Below are positions 56,192-64,000 of a stretch of 64,000 nucleotides of DNA, in pieces. The notes under the pieces are model-generated. The model worked only from the letters and a program-made list of their open reading frames with translations. It was not told the DNA's origin and did no database searches. The position numbers were made by a program, and so were the translations under genes. The stretch is taken from the NCBI GenBank assembly GCA_014138725.1, contig JACJID010000002.1, positions 1,378,001 through 1,442,000 on the forward strand, given 5' to 3'. Each line of letters begins with the position of its first letter. The stretch's first letter is position 1. Source of the stretch: Kutzneria viridogrisea (GTDB lineage: Bacteria > Actinomycetota > Actinomycetes > Mycobacteriales > Pseudonocardiaceae).

Positions 56192-57451
56192 ATGAACCGA
56201 CCGTTCCCGCTCCGCCCTGCCACGTGGGCGCTGCGCCACGCACCACGAAGCGTGCTCGTGTTCTACCTCAGCGTGGAAGCGCTTGCCTTGGTGCTGGTGT
56301 TCGCCCTGCCCAGTCCGGCGCCCACGGGGCTGGACTGGCTGCACTTCGCGGTGCTGCTCGGGCTCGGCGTGGCCCAGGCCGAGCTGTCCCGGCGCACCGA
56401 ACGGCTGCGCCGCTACCTGGTCGGCACGGTCAACGCCGACATGGCCTCGGTGTGGACCTTCGCGGGCGCGCTGGTGCTGCCCTCGCTGCTGGCCGCCCTG
56501 TTGACCGTGGGCGTCTACCTGCACCTGATCGGCCGGGTCTGGCGCGCGCCGTCCAGCCGTCCGACCAACCGGATCGTGTTCAGCGCCAGCACGGTGGTGC
56601 TCGCCTGCCTGGCCGTCGGCCCGGTCCTGCGCGCCGTCGCGGGCGGCACCGAACTGGACATGGGCCCGCGCGGGCTGGTGGCCGTGGCGCTCGCGATGCT
56701 CGCCTACACGCTGATCAACAGCGTGCTGGTGTTCGTCGGCCTGCGGCTGCGGCACCCGGACAGCCCGCTGAGCACGCTCACCGGCGGCTGGGACAACAAC
56801 GTGCTCGAACTGGCCACGCTGTGCCTTGGCGCGATGACCGCCGCGGTGCTGGCCTCCCGGCCGTACCTGGTGCCGCTGATCCTGCTGCCGATCGTGATGC
56901 TGCACCGCAGCATGCTGATGCGCCAGTTCCAGGAGATGGCCACCCGCGACCAGAAGACCGGGGTACTCAACGCCGTGGCCTGGCACGACGTGGCCACCAG
57001 GGAGCTGGACCGCGCCACCAGGCAGCTCGGCGGCTTCGGCGTGCTGATGATCGACATCGACCACTTCAAACGGGTCAACGACACGCACGGCCACCTGGTC
57101 GGCGACACGGTGCTCAAGCACGTGGCGGTGGCGCTGGAGCAGCACGTCCGCGACTACGACTCGGTGGGCCGCTTCGGCGGTGAGGAATTCGTGGTGCTGC
57201 TGCCCGAGACGCCGCACGCCGACGTGATCAGCGTGGCCGAGCGCCTGCGCAACGCCATCGGCGACCTGGTGATCCGCGACCAGGCAGCGACCGTGACCGA
57301 CCTGTCGGCCTCCATCGGCGTGGCGGTCTACCCGCACGACGGGCTGGTGATCGACCGCCTGCTGATGGCCGCCGACAACGCCCTGTACGTGGCCAAGCGC
57401 ACCGGCCGCAACCGGGTCGTCAGCCTGGCCGACCGCGGCGAATCCGCCTGA
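56192..57451 (+). CDS. Membrane-bound diguanylate cyclase
   Basis: A 419-residue protein: six or so TM segments in residues ~20-235, then a GGDEF domain. The active-site motif is GGEEF and an I-site RxxD (RDYD) lies five residues before it, so product feedback by c-di-GMP is likely. No EAL domain and no extracellular sensor domain are present; the membrane region itself may sense. GGAGGGAGGG precedes the ATG. The 146 bp upstream contain a small CTAGC/GCTAG hairpin but no riboswitch that I recognise. Confidence 0.93.
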   Translation: MNRPFPLRPATWALRHAPRSVLVFYLSVEALALVLVFALPSPAPTGLDWLHFAVLLGLGVAQAELSRRTERLRRYLVGTVNADMASVWTFAGALVLPSLLAALLTVGVYLHLIGRVWRAPSSRPTNRIVFSASTVVLACLAVGPVLRAVAGGTELDMGPRGLVAVALAMLAYTLINSVLVFVGLRLRHPDSPLSTLTGGWDNNVLELATLCLGAMTAAVLASRPYLVPLILLPIVMLHRSMLMRQFQEMATRDQKTGVLNAVAWHDVATRELDRATRQLGGFGVLMIDIDHFKRVNDTHGHLVGDTVLKHVAVALEQHVRDYDSVGRFGGEEFVVLLPETPHADVISVAERLRNAIGDLVIRDQAATVTDLSASIGVAVYPHDGLVIDRLLMAADNALYVAKRTGRNRVVSLADRGESA

Positions 57452-57489
57452 TCCTCGGCGAGCGGCCCACCCCGCAGCGACCCAGCAGC

Positions 57490-57602
57490 GCGTGTCGGAC
57501 GTTCCGGTACCGCGTGTCGGCGCTTGCGGTACGCGGTCTCACGGGCTGGGAAACCGCCCGCTGAGTGCGAACACACCGTCCGCGAAGCGCCGACACGCGG
57601 GG
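57490..57602. repeat. Inverted GTGTCGG block
   Basis: CGTGTCGGACGTTCCGGTACCG and CGTGTCGGCGCTTGCGGTACGCGG, a centre near GGTCTCACGGGCTGGGAAACC, then GCGAAGCGCCGACACGCGG in the inverted sense. It is the same architecture as at 26885 and 46935. Confidence 0.75.
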
Positions 57603-57773
57603 CCCACCCGGTGAGTCCGCGCTTTCGGTACGGCGAGTCCCGCCCTGGGGCACGCGGGGCCCACCCGGTGAGTCCGCGCTTTCGGTACGGCGAGTCCCGC
57701 CCTGGGGCACGCGGGGCCCACCCGGTGAGTCCGCGCTTTCGGTACGGCGAGTCCCGCCCTGGGGCACGCGAGT
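57603..57773. repeat. Three near-identical 57-bp tandem repeats
   Basis: The unit starting CCCACCCGGTGAGTCCGCGC recurs at 57603, 57660 and 57717 with period 57 and almost no differences. Each copy contains one CGAGTCCCG core. Its identity suggests recent duplication, by slippage or assembly; it lies in the convergent gap between the cyclase and LysR genes. Confidence 0.9.
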
Positions 57774-57910
57774 CCCGGCCTCAGGCACGCGAGTCCCGCG
57801 CAGCCGCAGCCGAATCCCGCCCTGGGGCACGCGAGTCCGGCTCTGGGGAGCGCGAGTCCCGGCCTCAGGCAGGCGAATCCCGGGCAGCCGCGGGCGAGTC
57901 CCGCGCAGGT
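57750..57910. repeat. Eight 21-bp CGAGTCCCG units running into the LysR 3' end
   Basis: Units such as CGCGAGTCCCGGCCTCAGGCA follow one another at 21-bp steps from 57750. The LysR gene on the other strand ends at 57865, within the array, so its last ~14 codons are made of repeat sequence. Confidence 0.85.
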
Positions 57911-58794
57911 GAGGGCTCCAGCACCTCGCCGAGCAGCGCCACGAGTTCGGCGACGAGTGCGGGCGGGCGCTTGCGGTGCACGACGTAGATCTCGCGGGCC
58001 GGGCGGATCCCACGCAGCTCGCGGACCGCCAGCCTGCTGGTGTCGATCTGGCTGAGCACGGTGATCGGCACCAACGAGATGCCCAGCCCGGCGGCGATGA
58101 GCGCGAGCGTCACCTCGTAGTCACGGGTCTCGTAGGCGACGTGCGGGCGCACTCCCGCGGCGCCGGCCAGGTGGTCCAGGCAGATCCGGTTGGGGATGCC
58201 CAGACCGCCGGAAATCCAGTCCTGGTCGGCCAGGTCGGCGAGTCCGATGTGGCCGGTGGCCCTGGGGTGGCCCGCGGGCAGCACGAGCCGCAGCGGGTCG
58301 GTGAGCAAACGCTTGCGGTGCAGGCCTGTGGCGCTGGGCAGGGTGCCGCCCGGGTAGCGGTGGGTGATGAGCAGGTCCAGGTCGCGCGAGGTGACCAGCC
58401 CGTAGCCCTCGGGCGGCTCGACGTCCACGAGGGACAGTTGCGCCGTGGGGTGCCTGCGGCGCAGGGCGGACAGCGCTTCCGGCACGAGCACCTTGCCCGC
58501 GGAGGAGAACGTGCCGATGGCCACGCGCTGCGGTTCGGCGCCGCGCACGGCCAGTTCGGCCTCACGCAGGTCGCCGAGCACGCGTTCGCCGTAACCGAGC
58601 AGGACCCGGCCGTTGGCCGTGAGGCGGACCCCGGTCGGGCCGCGCTCGACGAGTCGGCAGCCGACCTCGCGTTCGAGCTTGGCCAACTGCTGGGACAGCG
58701 CGGAGGGCGTGAACGACATGCGTTGTGCCGCCGCGGCGATGGAACCGGCATGCGCGACTTCGACCAGCACGCGCAGCCTGGCCAGGTCGAGCAT
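57865..58794 (-). CDS. LysR-family regulator with repeat-derived C-terminus
   Basis: A 309-residue LysR protein: HTH LARLRVLVEVAHAGSIAAAAQRMSFTPSALSQQLAKLEREVGCRLVERG (residues ~4-55) and a substrate-binding domain. It is divergent from a PLP dehydratase-like gene, with 69 bp between starts. Its last residues (SPARDSPAAARDSPA) are encoded by the 21-bp repeat array, so the original stop has apparently been lost or displaced. TTAAGTGCTCCTAA (58794-58807) at its start codon is a possible autoregulatory site. Confidence 0.88.
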   Translation of the reverse strand: MLDLARLRVLVEVAHAGSIAAAAQRMSFTPSALSQQLAKLEREVGCRLVERGPTGVRLTANGRVLLGYGERVLGDLREAELAVRGAEPQRVAIGTFSSAGKVLVPEALSALRRRHPTAQLSLVDVEPPEGYGLVTSRDLDLLITHRYPGGTLPSATGLHRKRLLTDPLRLVLPAGHPRATGHIGLADLADQDWISGGLGIPNRICLDHLAGAAGVRPHVAYETRDYEVTLALIAAGLGISLVPITVLSQIDTSRLAVRELRGIRPAREIYVVHRKRPPALVAELVALLGEVLEPSPARDSPAAARDSPA

Positions 58795-58863
58795 TAAGTG
58801 CTCCTAAGGTCGGGCCATTAGACTTCACTGGCGATTATGGCTGCTCCGGCTCACAGTGGTGCC

Positions 58864-59766
58864 ATGAACAAGCCGACCGCAGCCGATGTCGCCGAGGCGA
58901 CCGACCGGATCCGCCCCTACACCAGGCGCACGCCGTTGCTGCGCACCGAAGTGGACGGCAGGCCGCTGGTGCTGAAGCTGGAGCACCTGCAACTGAGCGG
59001 GTCCTTCAAGCTGCGCGGCGCGGTCAACGCCCTGCGCCACGGGGAGCGGCCGGACCAGGTGGTGACGGCCTCCGGTGGCAACCACGGGCTGGCGGTGGCC
59101 ACGGCGGCCGGGCTGCTCGGCGTGCAGGCCACGGTCTACGTGCCGGAGGGCACCCCGGCGGGCAAGGCGCGGCGGATCGAGGCCGCGGGCGCCAAGCTGG
59201 TGCGACACGGTCGGCACTACGCGGAGGCCGCGGCCGCTGCCGTGGACGAGGCGGCGGCGAGCGGCGCCAGGTACCTGCCCGCCTACGACGACCCCGCGGT
59301 GGTGGCGGGCCAGGGCACGATGGGTGCCGAGATCGTCGCCGACGCGCCCGAGGTGGACGCCGTGCTGGTCGCGGTCGGCGGCGGCGGGCTGGCCGCGGGC
59401 ACCGCGCTGGCGATCGGTCCCCGGCAGACGGTCGCCGTGGAGCCGGAGGGGTGCAGTGCGCTGCACCAGGCGCTGGCGGCCGGTGAGCCGGTGGACGTGG
59501 CGGTGGAGTCGGTGGCCTCCTCGGCGCTGGGCGCGACGCGGGTGGGCGCCGTGCCGTTCGCGGTGCTCAACGCGCCGGGGACCAGGTCTGTTCTGGTCAG
59601 CGACGCGGAGCTGCTCGCGGCCCGGGACCGGTTGTGGGAGGAGTTCCGGCTCGCCGTCGAGCCTGCGGCTGCCGTGCCGTTCGCGGCTTGGCTGGCGGGC
59701 CGGGTGGCGGCCGAACTGCCGTGTGTCGTGCTGTGCGGGGCGAACACGGACTGGACGCCCGCCTGA
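58864..59766 (+). CDS. Threonine/serine dehydratase-like PLP enzyme
   Basis: A 300-residue fold-type II PLP enzyme. The Schiff-base Lys lies in LSGSFKLRGAVNAL (about residue 50), the Asn-containing phosphate loop in TASGGNHGLAVA, and the Gly-rich loop in VAVGGGGLAAGTALA. It is shorter than IlvA and lacks a regulatory ACT domain, so it is a catabolic or racemase-type relative; the substrate is not fixed. The ATG at 58864 was taken because the family start (ADVAEATDRIRPYTRRTPLL) follows. It is probably controlled by the divergent LysR protein. It ends 11 bp before a perfect 24-bp hairpin. Confidence 0.87.
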   Translation: MNKPTAADVAEATDRIRPYTRRTPLLRTEVDGRPLVLKLEHLQLSGSFKLRGAVNALRHGERPDQVVTASGGNHGLAVATAAGLLGVQATVYVPEGTPAGKARRIEAAGAKLVRHGRHYAEAAAAAVDEAAASGARYLPAYDDPAVVAGQGTMGAEIVADAPEVDAVLVAVGGGGLAAGTALAIGPRQTVAVEPEGCSALHQALAAGEPVDVAVESVASSALGATRVGAVPFAVLNAPGTRSVLVSDAELLAARDRLWEEFRLAVEPAAAVPFAAWLAGRVAAELPCVVLCGANTDWTPA

Positions 59767-59777
59767 GCGGGCCGGGT

Positions 59778-59830
59778 GGCGTGAAGGTGGCTTTCACTGC
59801 GCTGTACGCAGTGAAAGCCACCTTCACGCC
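59778..59830. repeat. Perfect 24-bp palindrome serving as terminator
   Basis: GGCGTGAAGGTGGCTTTCACTGCG (59778-59801) and its exact complement (59807-59830) enclose CTGTA. It belongs to the same family as 17461-17505 but carries GGTGGCTTTC instead of GTGCCGTTC. It lies between convergent genes. Confidence 0.88.
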
Positions 59831-59877
59831 ACTCCGGGTCTGCCTCCCGCCCTGCGGCACCGCCCATGCCGCTGACG

Positions 59878-60024
59878 GGACTCACGCCCGGGTAAGCGGG
59901 ATTCACGCGCGCCAGAACGGGACTCGTCCACACCAGAGCGGGACTCGCCGCCGCCAAAGCGGGACTCACGCCCGAGTGAACGGGACTCACGCGCACCAAA
60001 GCGGGACTCGCCGACCGGGTGTGA
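59878..60024. repeat. Seven 21-bp units in the inverted sense (GCGGGACTC)
   Basis: Units such as GCGGGACTCGCCGCCGCCAAA recur every 21 bp from about 59878. The P450 stop lies just beyond, at 60032. Confidence 0.85.
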
Positions 60025-60031
60025 GCCGCTT

Positions 60032-61219
60032 TCAGGCCGTTACGGGCAGGCTCACCAGTCCGCGCATCACGCGGCAGGGGCGCCAGCGCAGGGCGTCCTC
60101 GGGCACGGCAAGGCGCGGGTCGCCGAGCCGGTCGAGCAGCAGCCGGAACGCGATGCCGCCTTCGAGCCGAGCCAGGGCGGCGCCGACGCAGAAGTGCGGT
60201 CCGCGGCCGAAGGCGAGGTGCTCGTTGGGGTCGCGGGCCAGGTCGAGCACGTCAGGCTCGGGGAAGCGGGCCTCGTCGCGGTTGGCGGAGCCGATCAGCA
60301 GGCTCACGATGTCGCCGGACTGGATCGTGTTGCCGTGCAAGGAGATCGGCTCGGCGGCCACGCGGAACGTGGCGTTGCGGACCGGCGAGTCGTAGCGCAG
60401 CAGTTCCTCGACCCCGGTGCGCATCAGCTCGGGCTCCTCGCGCAGCCGCCGCAGCTGCTCGGGGTTGCGCAGCAGCGCGAGCATGCCGTTGCCGATCAGG
60501 TTGACGGTCGTGTCGTGCCCGACGAGCAGCAGCAGGTAGGCGGTGCTGACCAGTTCCTCCTCGGTGAGCCGGTCACCGCGGGCGTGCGCCAGCGCACCGA
60601 GCAGGTCCAGCTCCGTGGCAGCGCCCAACCGCTTGCACGCCACCAACTGCCGAAGGAAGACCTGCAACTGCTCACGCGTGTCGCTGGCGTGGCTGGGCAC
60701 CATGGTGTCGGCGAGCAGTTGGCGGGTGGCCGGGGTGATCAGCTGCTCGGGCACGCCGAGGATCGTGCAGATCAGCGTGAACGTCAGCGGCAGGGCGAAG
60801 TCCTCGATCAGGTCCATGCCCTGAGCCGGGTCGGCGCGATCGAGCAGTTGCCGCGCGGTACCGGCGATGAGCGGCTCCAGCGCGGCGATGCGCCGGGGCA
60901 GGAAGGCCGCGCCCACCAGCTTGCGCAGCCTGGCGTGCTCCGGCGGGTCGGCGTGCACGAGGTGCCGGTTCGCGCCGAGCGGGCCCGACACGTAGCCGGG
61001 GACCAGGTCGGGGTTCTTGCTCAGCCGCTGGTCGGCGAGCAGGGACAGCACGTCCTCGTAGCGCGAGACGTACCAGACCGTGTAACCGCCCGCGCGCAAC
61101 TCGGGCAGGGCGGGCGCGTTCGCGCGCAGCCAGCCGAAGTACGGGTAGGGGTCCCGCCCGCGCTGGGCGGACAACTGCCTTGGCACCACGGGCACCGCCA
61201 GCACACGTGCGTCGACCAT
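60032..61219 (-). CDS. Cytochrome P450
   Basis: A 395-residue soluble bacterial P450. The I-helix oxygen motif is LLLVGHDTT (about residue 240), the ExxR motif lies in GVEELLRYDSPV, and the heme-Cys loop is FGRGPHFCVGAALAR (Cys at about 344). The length and sequence style are of the CYP105/107 group, typically oxidising polyketides, macrolides or xenobiotics. No ferredoxin or reductase gene is next to it. GGAAGG precedes the ATG by 5 nt; TATATT upstream is a possible -10. The natural substrate is unknown. Confidence 0.93.
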   Translation of the reverse strand: MVDARVLAVPVVPRQLSAQRGRDPYPYFGWLRANAPALPELRAGGYTVWYVSRYEDVLSLLADQRLSKNPDLVPGYVSGPLGANRHLVHADPPEHARLRKLVGAAFLPRRIAALEPLIAGTARQLLDRADPAQGMDLIEDFALPLTFTLICTILGVPEQLITPATRQLLADTMVPSHASDTREQLQVFLRQLVACKRLGAATELDLLGALAHARGDRLTEEELVSTAYLLLLVGHDTTVNLIGNGMLALLRNPEQLRRLREEPELMRTGVEELLRYDSPVRNATFRVAAEPISLHGNTIQSGDIVSLLIGSANRDEARFPEPDVLDLARDPNEHLAFGRGPHFCVGAALARLEGGIAFRLLLDRLGDPRLAVPEDALRWRPCRVMRGLVSLPVTA

Positions 61220-61319
61220 GGTTGCCTTCCACGAGGATTTTTCGATCTACCACGGAATATACGGTCGACCGGCCGTCGATCTCGCGCTCCGCCACTCGAC
61301 CGTGTGAGGGGTGAACGCG

Positions 61320-61490
61320 GTGCCGTTCGGCGACTTGACACCGGTTCCCGGTGGAGCCGACTACCAGGCCCGCGCCGACCAGCACTACACCACCACGTGC
61401 AGCGGCCAGCACCGCAACCAGTGGTTGGCGGTGCTGGCCGCGTCCCTGCTGACTCAGCGCACCTTCGTGCCCCCGACCGGGCTCAGGTAG
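61320..61490 (+). CDS. Small hypothetical ORF
   Basis: Fifty-six codons from GTG 61320 (or 59 from GTG 61311), with GAGGGG about 9 nt upstream of the inner start: VPFGDLTPVPGGADYQARADQHYTTTC..., ending FVPPTGLR. No family is recognised. It lies between the divergent P450 start and the convergent esterase stop. It could be a genuine small gene or a remnant. Confidence 0.3.
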   Translation: MPFGDLTPVPGGADYQARADQHYTTTCSGQHRNQWLAVLAASLLTQRTFVPPTGLR

Positions 61491-61491
61491 C

Positions 61492-62724
61492 TCAGCGGAA
61501 CCAGCGGGTGTCGATCGCCTGCGCCATCGCGCGATAGCCCGCGTCGTTGGGGTGCAGGTGGTCTCCGCTGTCGAAGGCCGGGTTGATCCGGCTCGGCTGG
61601 GCGGCGTCGCGGGTGGCCGCGTCGAAGTCCACCACCCCGTCGAAACCGTCACGGTGCCCAGCGGTTGACCGCAGCCAGGCGTTGACCTGCTGCCGCTTGG
61701 CCTCGTTGGCGGGCTTGTCGTAGCCCGAGCCCGCGATCGCCGTCAGCGTGGCCCCGTAGACACGCAGCCCGTGTTCGTGGCCCCGCGCGACCAACTGCTG
61801 GTAGCCCTGCACCAACTGGTCGACGGTGATCCCCTCCTGCGGGCGGTCCGCCGTGCCGGGCAGCCCGATGTCGTTGATGCCGATCAGGACCACCGCGTAC
61901 CGCGCGCCCGGCTTGGCCAGCACGTCCCGGTCGAACCGGGCCAGGCCGTTGGGCCCGACGATGTCGTGCAGCAGCCGGTTGCCCGCGATGCCCTCGTCGA
62001 GCACCGACAGGCCCCTGCCCGCCAGCCGGTCGGCCAGGTAGTTCGGCCAGCGGCGGTTGGCGTCCACAGTGGACCCGGTGCCGTCGGTGATCGAGTCGCC
62101 GAAGGCCACCACCGCCTCGGTGGGCCGCTGGGTGCTCACCTCCACGTCGCTGAGGAAGAACCAGCTGGTGGTGGTGCTCGCGGCGGTCAGGTTCGCCGCC
62201 CCGACCTGGTTGCCGGCGGCCACGTACGAGGTCTGGCGCGCGTCGAAGTGCTGGGTGGGCACGCCGGTGTCCTGCGGCAGGTACAGGTCGACGGCCAGGT
62301 CGGCGCCGGCGCTCACGCGCAGGTCGACCGGGTCGGAGAGCACCTCGGCGCCGACCGGCACCGTGATGGTCTGCCGCCCGCCGAAGGTCAGCGCCCGCGC
62401 CGAGCCGGTGTCCACGGCCGAGCCGCTGGTGCGCTTGGCCAGGCGGGCCGCGCCGATCACCAGCGGGTGCTCGCCGAAGGTGTTGGCCAGCCGCACGCGG
62501 GCACGGGTGCCGTCGGTCCCCGGGTGCACGACCTCACGCAGGGTCTGGTCCGCGAACGGCTTGGCGTCCGGGATGAACGGGATCCCGCCGTGCCCGGACT
62601 GCGGTGCGGCGGCCCAGGTGTCCACCCAGTGCTCGCGCTGCGGTGCGGCGGTGGCGGTGGCGGGCACGGCGGCCAGCACGGCGACCGCGGCCAGCACGGC
62701 GGCGCCGAGACGTGTACTGATCAC
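61492..62724 (-). CDS. Secreted SGNH/GDSL-family esterase
   Basis: A 410-residue exported hydrolase. Signal peptide to about residue 28 (AVPATATAA). A beta-rich N-terminal domain (~30-190) precedes the SGNH domain: block I AVVAFGDSITDGTGS (Ser nucleophile about 206), block II Gly in DEGIAGNRLLHD, block III Asn in VVLIGINDIGLPG, and block V DHLHPNDAGYRAMA with catalytic Asp and His. Such two-domain enzymes deacylate glycans or lipids. The GTG at 62724 follows GGGGGAG. Substrate not assignable. Confidence 0.93.
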   Translation of the reverse strand: MISTRLGAAVLAAVAVLAAVPATATAAPQREHWVDTWAAAPQSGHGGIPFIPDAKPFADQTLREVVHPGTDGTRARVRLANTFGEHPLVIGAARLAKRTSGSAVDTGSARALTFGGRQTITVPVGAEVLSDPVDLRVSAGADLAVDLYLPQDTGVPTQHFDARQTSYVAAGNQVGAANLTAASTTTSWFFLSDVEVSTQRPTEAVVAFGDSITDGTGSTVDANRRWPNYLADRLAGRGLSVLDEGIAGNRLLHDIVGPNGLARFDRDVLAKPGARYAVVLIGINDIGLPGTADRPQEGITVDQLVQGYQQLVARGHEHGLRVYGATLTAIAGSGYDKPANEAKRQQVNAWLRSTAGHRDGFDGVVDFDAATRDAAQPSRINPAFDSGDHLHPNDAGYRAMAQAIDTRWFR

Positions 62725-63026
62725 GACAACTCCCCCTCTTCGGTGTTGACCTCCGATGGAACCTCGCGACCCCTCGCGACCCTTCCCGGTCGTGACCCAG
62801 GCCACACTTCGATCAGATTGAAATTTCAACGAAAAACTGCGAACCGGACCGCAATTGTCAGAAATGAGCACTGAATACCACGCGCATCCCAACCGGTTAC
62901 TCCGTTCAGCCGGACGCGAGAGAGAGGGCGGTCACACCGCCGTTAAATCCTCTTGCTGAGCCTTCTGGTCATTCCTAACGTTTTTCCCGGTTCACAAAAC
63001 CGCCGCTTCGACCGAAAGAGGAAATT
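62725..63026. other. 302-bp AT-rich intergenic region
   Basis: Contains a perfect 12-bp palindrome TTGAAATTTCAA (62818-62829), a short direct repeat ACC(C)CTCGCGACC near 62760-62780, and the divergent promoters of esterase and transglutaminase. It is richer in A/T than its surroundings. No gene is seen. Confidence 0.6.
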
Positions 63027-63815
63027 GTGCACAAGTGGTTTCTGCGCGCGGCTGTGGTGGCCGCGGTCGGGTTCGGGCTTCCGACCCTCATCGCCACGAC
63101 CGCTCAAGCCGCCGCCGTTGCCGCCCCCTCGCCCCGGGCTCCGCTGGCCCCGCCGCTGGCAGAGGACAGGTCCTACCGGACCTGGCGGGTCGAGGACTAC
63201 GTGGAAGCGTGGGAGAGGTACCACGGACGCGAGATGACCGAGGACGAGCGGGAGAACCTGGCGCGCGGCTGCATCGGGGTGACCGTGGTCAACCTCAACC
63301 GCGAGGACCTGAGCAACCCGCCGCTGAACCTGTCCTTCGGCAGCCTGCGGACCGCAGAGGCGGTGCAGGCCGCGCTGAACAAGATCGTCGACACCCACCC
63401 GAGCCCGGCCCAGTACGAGGCGGCCGTGGCCAAGGACCCGATCCTCAAGCGGCTGAAGAACGTCGTCAAGGCCCTGCCGAGCTGGATCGACTCGGCCAAG
63501 CTCAAGGCCTCGATCTTCTCCAAGCGCTTCTACTCCTGGCAGAACCCCGACTGGTCCGAGGAGCGGGCCCACACCACCTACCGGCCGGACCGCGAGACCG
63601 ACCAGGTGGACATGAGCACCTACCGGTACCGCGCGCGCCCGGGATATGTGAACTTCGACTACGGTTGGTTCGATCAGGACACCAACACCTGGTGGCACGC
63701 CAATCACGAGGAGCCGCGCATGGTGGTCTACCAGAGCACGCTGAGGCACTACTCGCGCCCTTTGCAGGATTTCGACGAGCAGGTCTTCACGGTGGCATTC
63801 GCGAAGAAGGACTGA
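63027..63815 (+). CDS. Microbial transglutaminase (protein-glutamine gamma-glutamyltransferase)
   Basis: A 262-residue exported protein. Signal peptide ends near TAQA (residue ~28), a short Pro/Ala-rich pro-region runs to about 50, and the rest matches the Streptomyces mobaraensis MTGase fold. Catalytic Cys82 lies in MTEDERENLARGCIGVTVVN, Asp211 in GYVNFDYGWFD and His224 in TWWHANHEEP, aligning with Cys64, Asp255 and His274 of the mature Streptomyces enzyme. At 262 residues it is far shorter than the 407-residue precursor; the loops between Cys and Asp and between Asp and His are trimmed. AGAGGAAATT precedes the GTG. It cross-links proteins outside the cell, Ca2+-independently by family. Confidence 0.85.
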   Translation: MHKWFLRAAVVAAVGFGLPTLIATTAQAAAVAAPSPRAPLAPPLAEDRSYRTWRVEDYVEAWERYHGREMTEDERENLARGCIGVTVVNLNREDLSNPPLNLSFGSLRTAEAVQAALNKIVDTHPSPAQYEAAVAKDPILKRLKNVVKALPSWIDSAKLKASIFSKRFYSWQNPDWSEERAHTTYRPDRETDQVDMSTYRYRARPGYVNFDYGWFDQDTNTWWHANHEEPRMVVYQSTLRHYSRPLQDFDEQVFTVAFAKKD

Positions 63816-64000
63816 TGAGCGAGCCCGCGAGCGAATCGATGAGCACGGAACGAGTGGTGAGCCTGCGCGGAACTGCCCGCAACGCACACGCGGGCGCCGT
63901 CCTGGTGCGCGGTGAGCAGGAGCCCCCGGTCTACATCGCCGGGCTGGCCGAGTGGGGCGAGCTGGCGGACCGGGAGGTGGAGGTGGTCGGCGTGCTCAGC
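63815..64000 (+). CDS. Unknown protein downstream of transglutaminase (3' truncated by window)
   Basis: The ATG overlaps the transglutaminase stop by one base (TGATG). Sixty-two codons are visible: a start-associated stretch MSEPASESMSTER, then VVSLRGTARNAHAGAVLVRGEQEPPVYIAGLAEWGELADREVEVVGVLS. The latter resembles small beta-rich domains of unknown function with a VxVxGxL pattern. Tight coupling to the transglutaminase raises the idea of an inhibitor or immunity-like partner, but no evidence beyond position exists. Confidence 0.6.
   Translation, partial: MSEPASESMSTERVVSLRGTARNAHAGAVLVRGEQEPPVYIAGLAEWGELADREVEVVGVLS

Noticed and set aside
57603-57910. CRISPR-like array
   Set aside because: Units are contiguous (21 or 57 bp) with short variable parts rather than 28-37-bp repeats separated by unique spacers, and there are no cas genes.
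60032-62724. Secondary-metabolite gene cluster around the P450
   Set aside because: No polyketide, peptide or terpene synthase, no redox partner and no transporter are adjacent; an isolated P450 is common in these genomes.

Overview
The window is high-GC actinobacterial DNA. Gene order, frequent GTG starts, many leaderless genes, a HU protein with a Lys/Ala tail and the locus ppk-mutT1-hup-leuDC-ndgR-tRNA(Glu/Gln)-[gltX]-FAH-cimA point to the order Pseudonocardiales (Pseudonocardiaceae-like). The genus cannot be fixed from sequence reading alone. Coordinates and motifs below were read directly; functions follow from family motifs; regulation is mostly inference.

Layout. (1) 1-8.9 kb: polyphosphate kinase (5' cut by the window edge), MutT1, HU, leuD-leuC, NdgR, an IS30-family insertion, two tRNAs and a HAD phosphatase. 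(2) 9-17.5 kb: a C-terminal remnant of gltX, an inserted FAD monooxygenase and orphan response regulator, an FAH-family hydrolase, citramalate synthase with an Ile-rich attenuator, a Tm-1-like/TIM-barrel pair, and a deletion junction between a TetR gene and an alpha/beta hydrolase gene. (3) 17.5-27 kb: leuB, serA, ilvC-ilvN-ilvB with a second attenuator, and ilvD. With leuCD and cimA this gives much of branched-chain amino-acid synthesis in one block. (4) 27-35 kb: GNAT, RidA, a NarL-type two-component system divergent from an ABC exporter, DoxX, a 2-hydroxyacid dehydrogenase, a hydrolase and a lipoprotein. (5) 35-44 kb: gatB, a small membrane gene, gatA, gatC, an ACT protein, a BKACE enzyme and ligA. 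(6) 44-51 kb: accessory genes lying between ligA and the MetE-like gene that normally neighbours it (LysR, YeiH, beta-lactamase-like, GH9). (7) 51-64 kb: a 3D-domain protein and GH18 chitinase behind DasR-type operators, YbjQ-family genes, a diguanylate cyclase, LysR/dehydratase, P450, SGNH esterase and a short microbial transglutaminase.

The most unusual signal is non-coding. Many convergent gene ends carry arrays of a degenerate 21-bp unit with core CGAGTCCCG, inverted GTGTCGGCGC-type blocks, and long perfect palindromes of a second family (TGAAAGTGCCGTTC). One palindrome has been split by the IS30 element and can be rebuilt exactly. Two isoleucine-pathway operons (cimA and ilvBNC) carry matching, apparently leaderless peptide attenuators.
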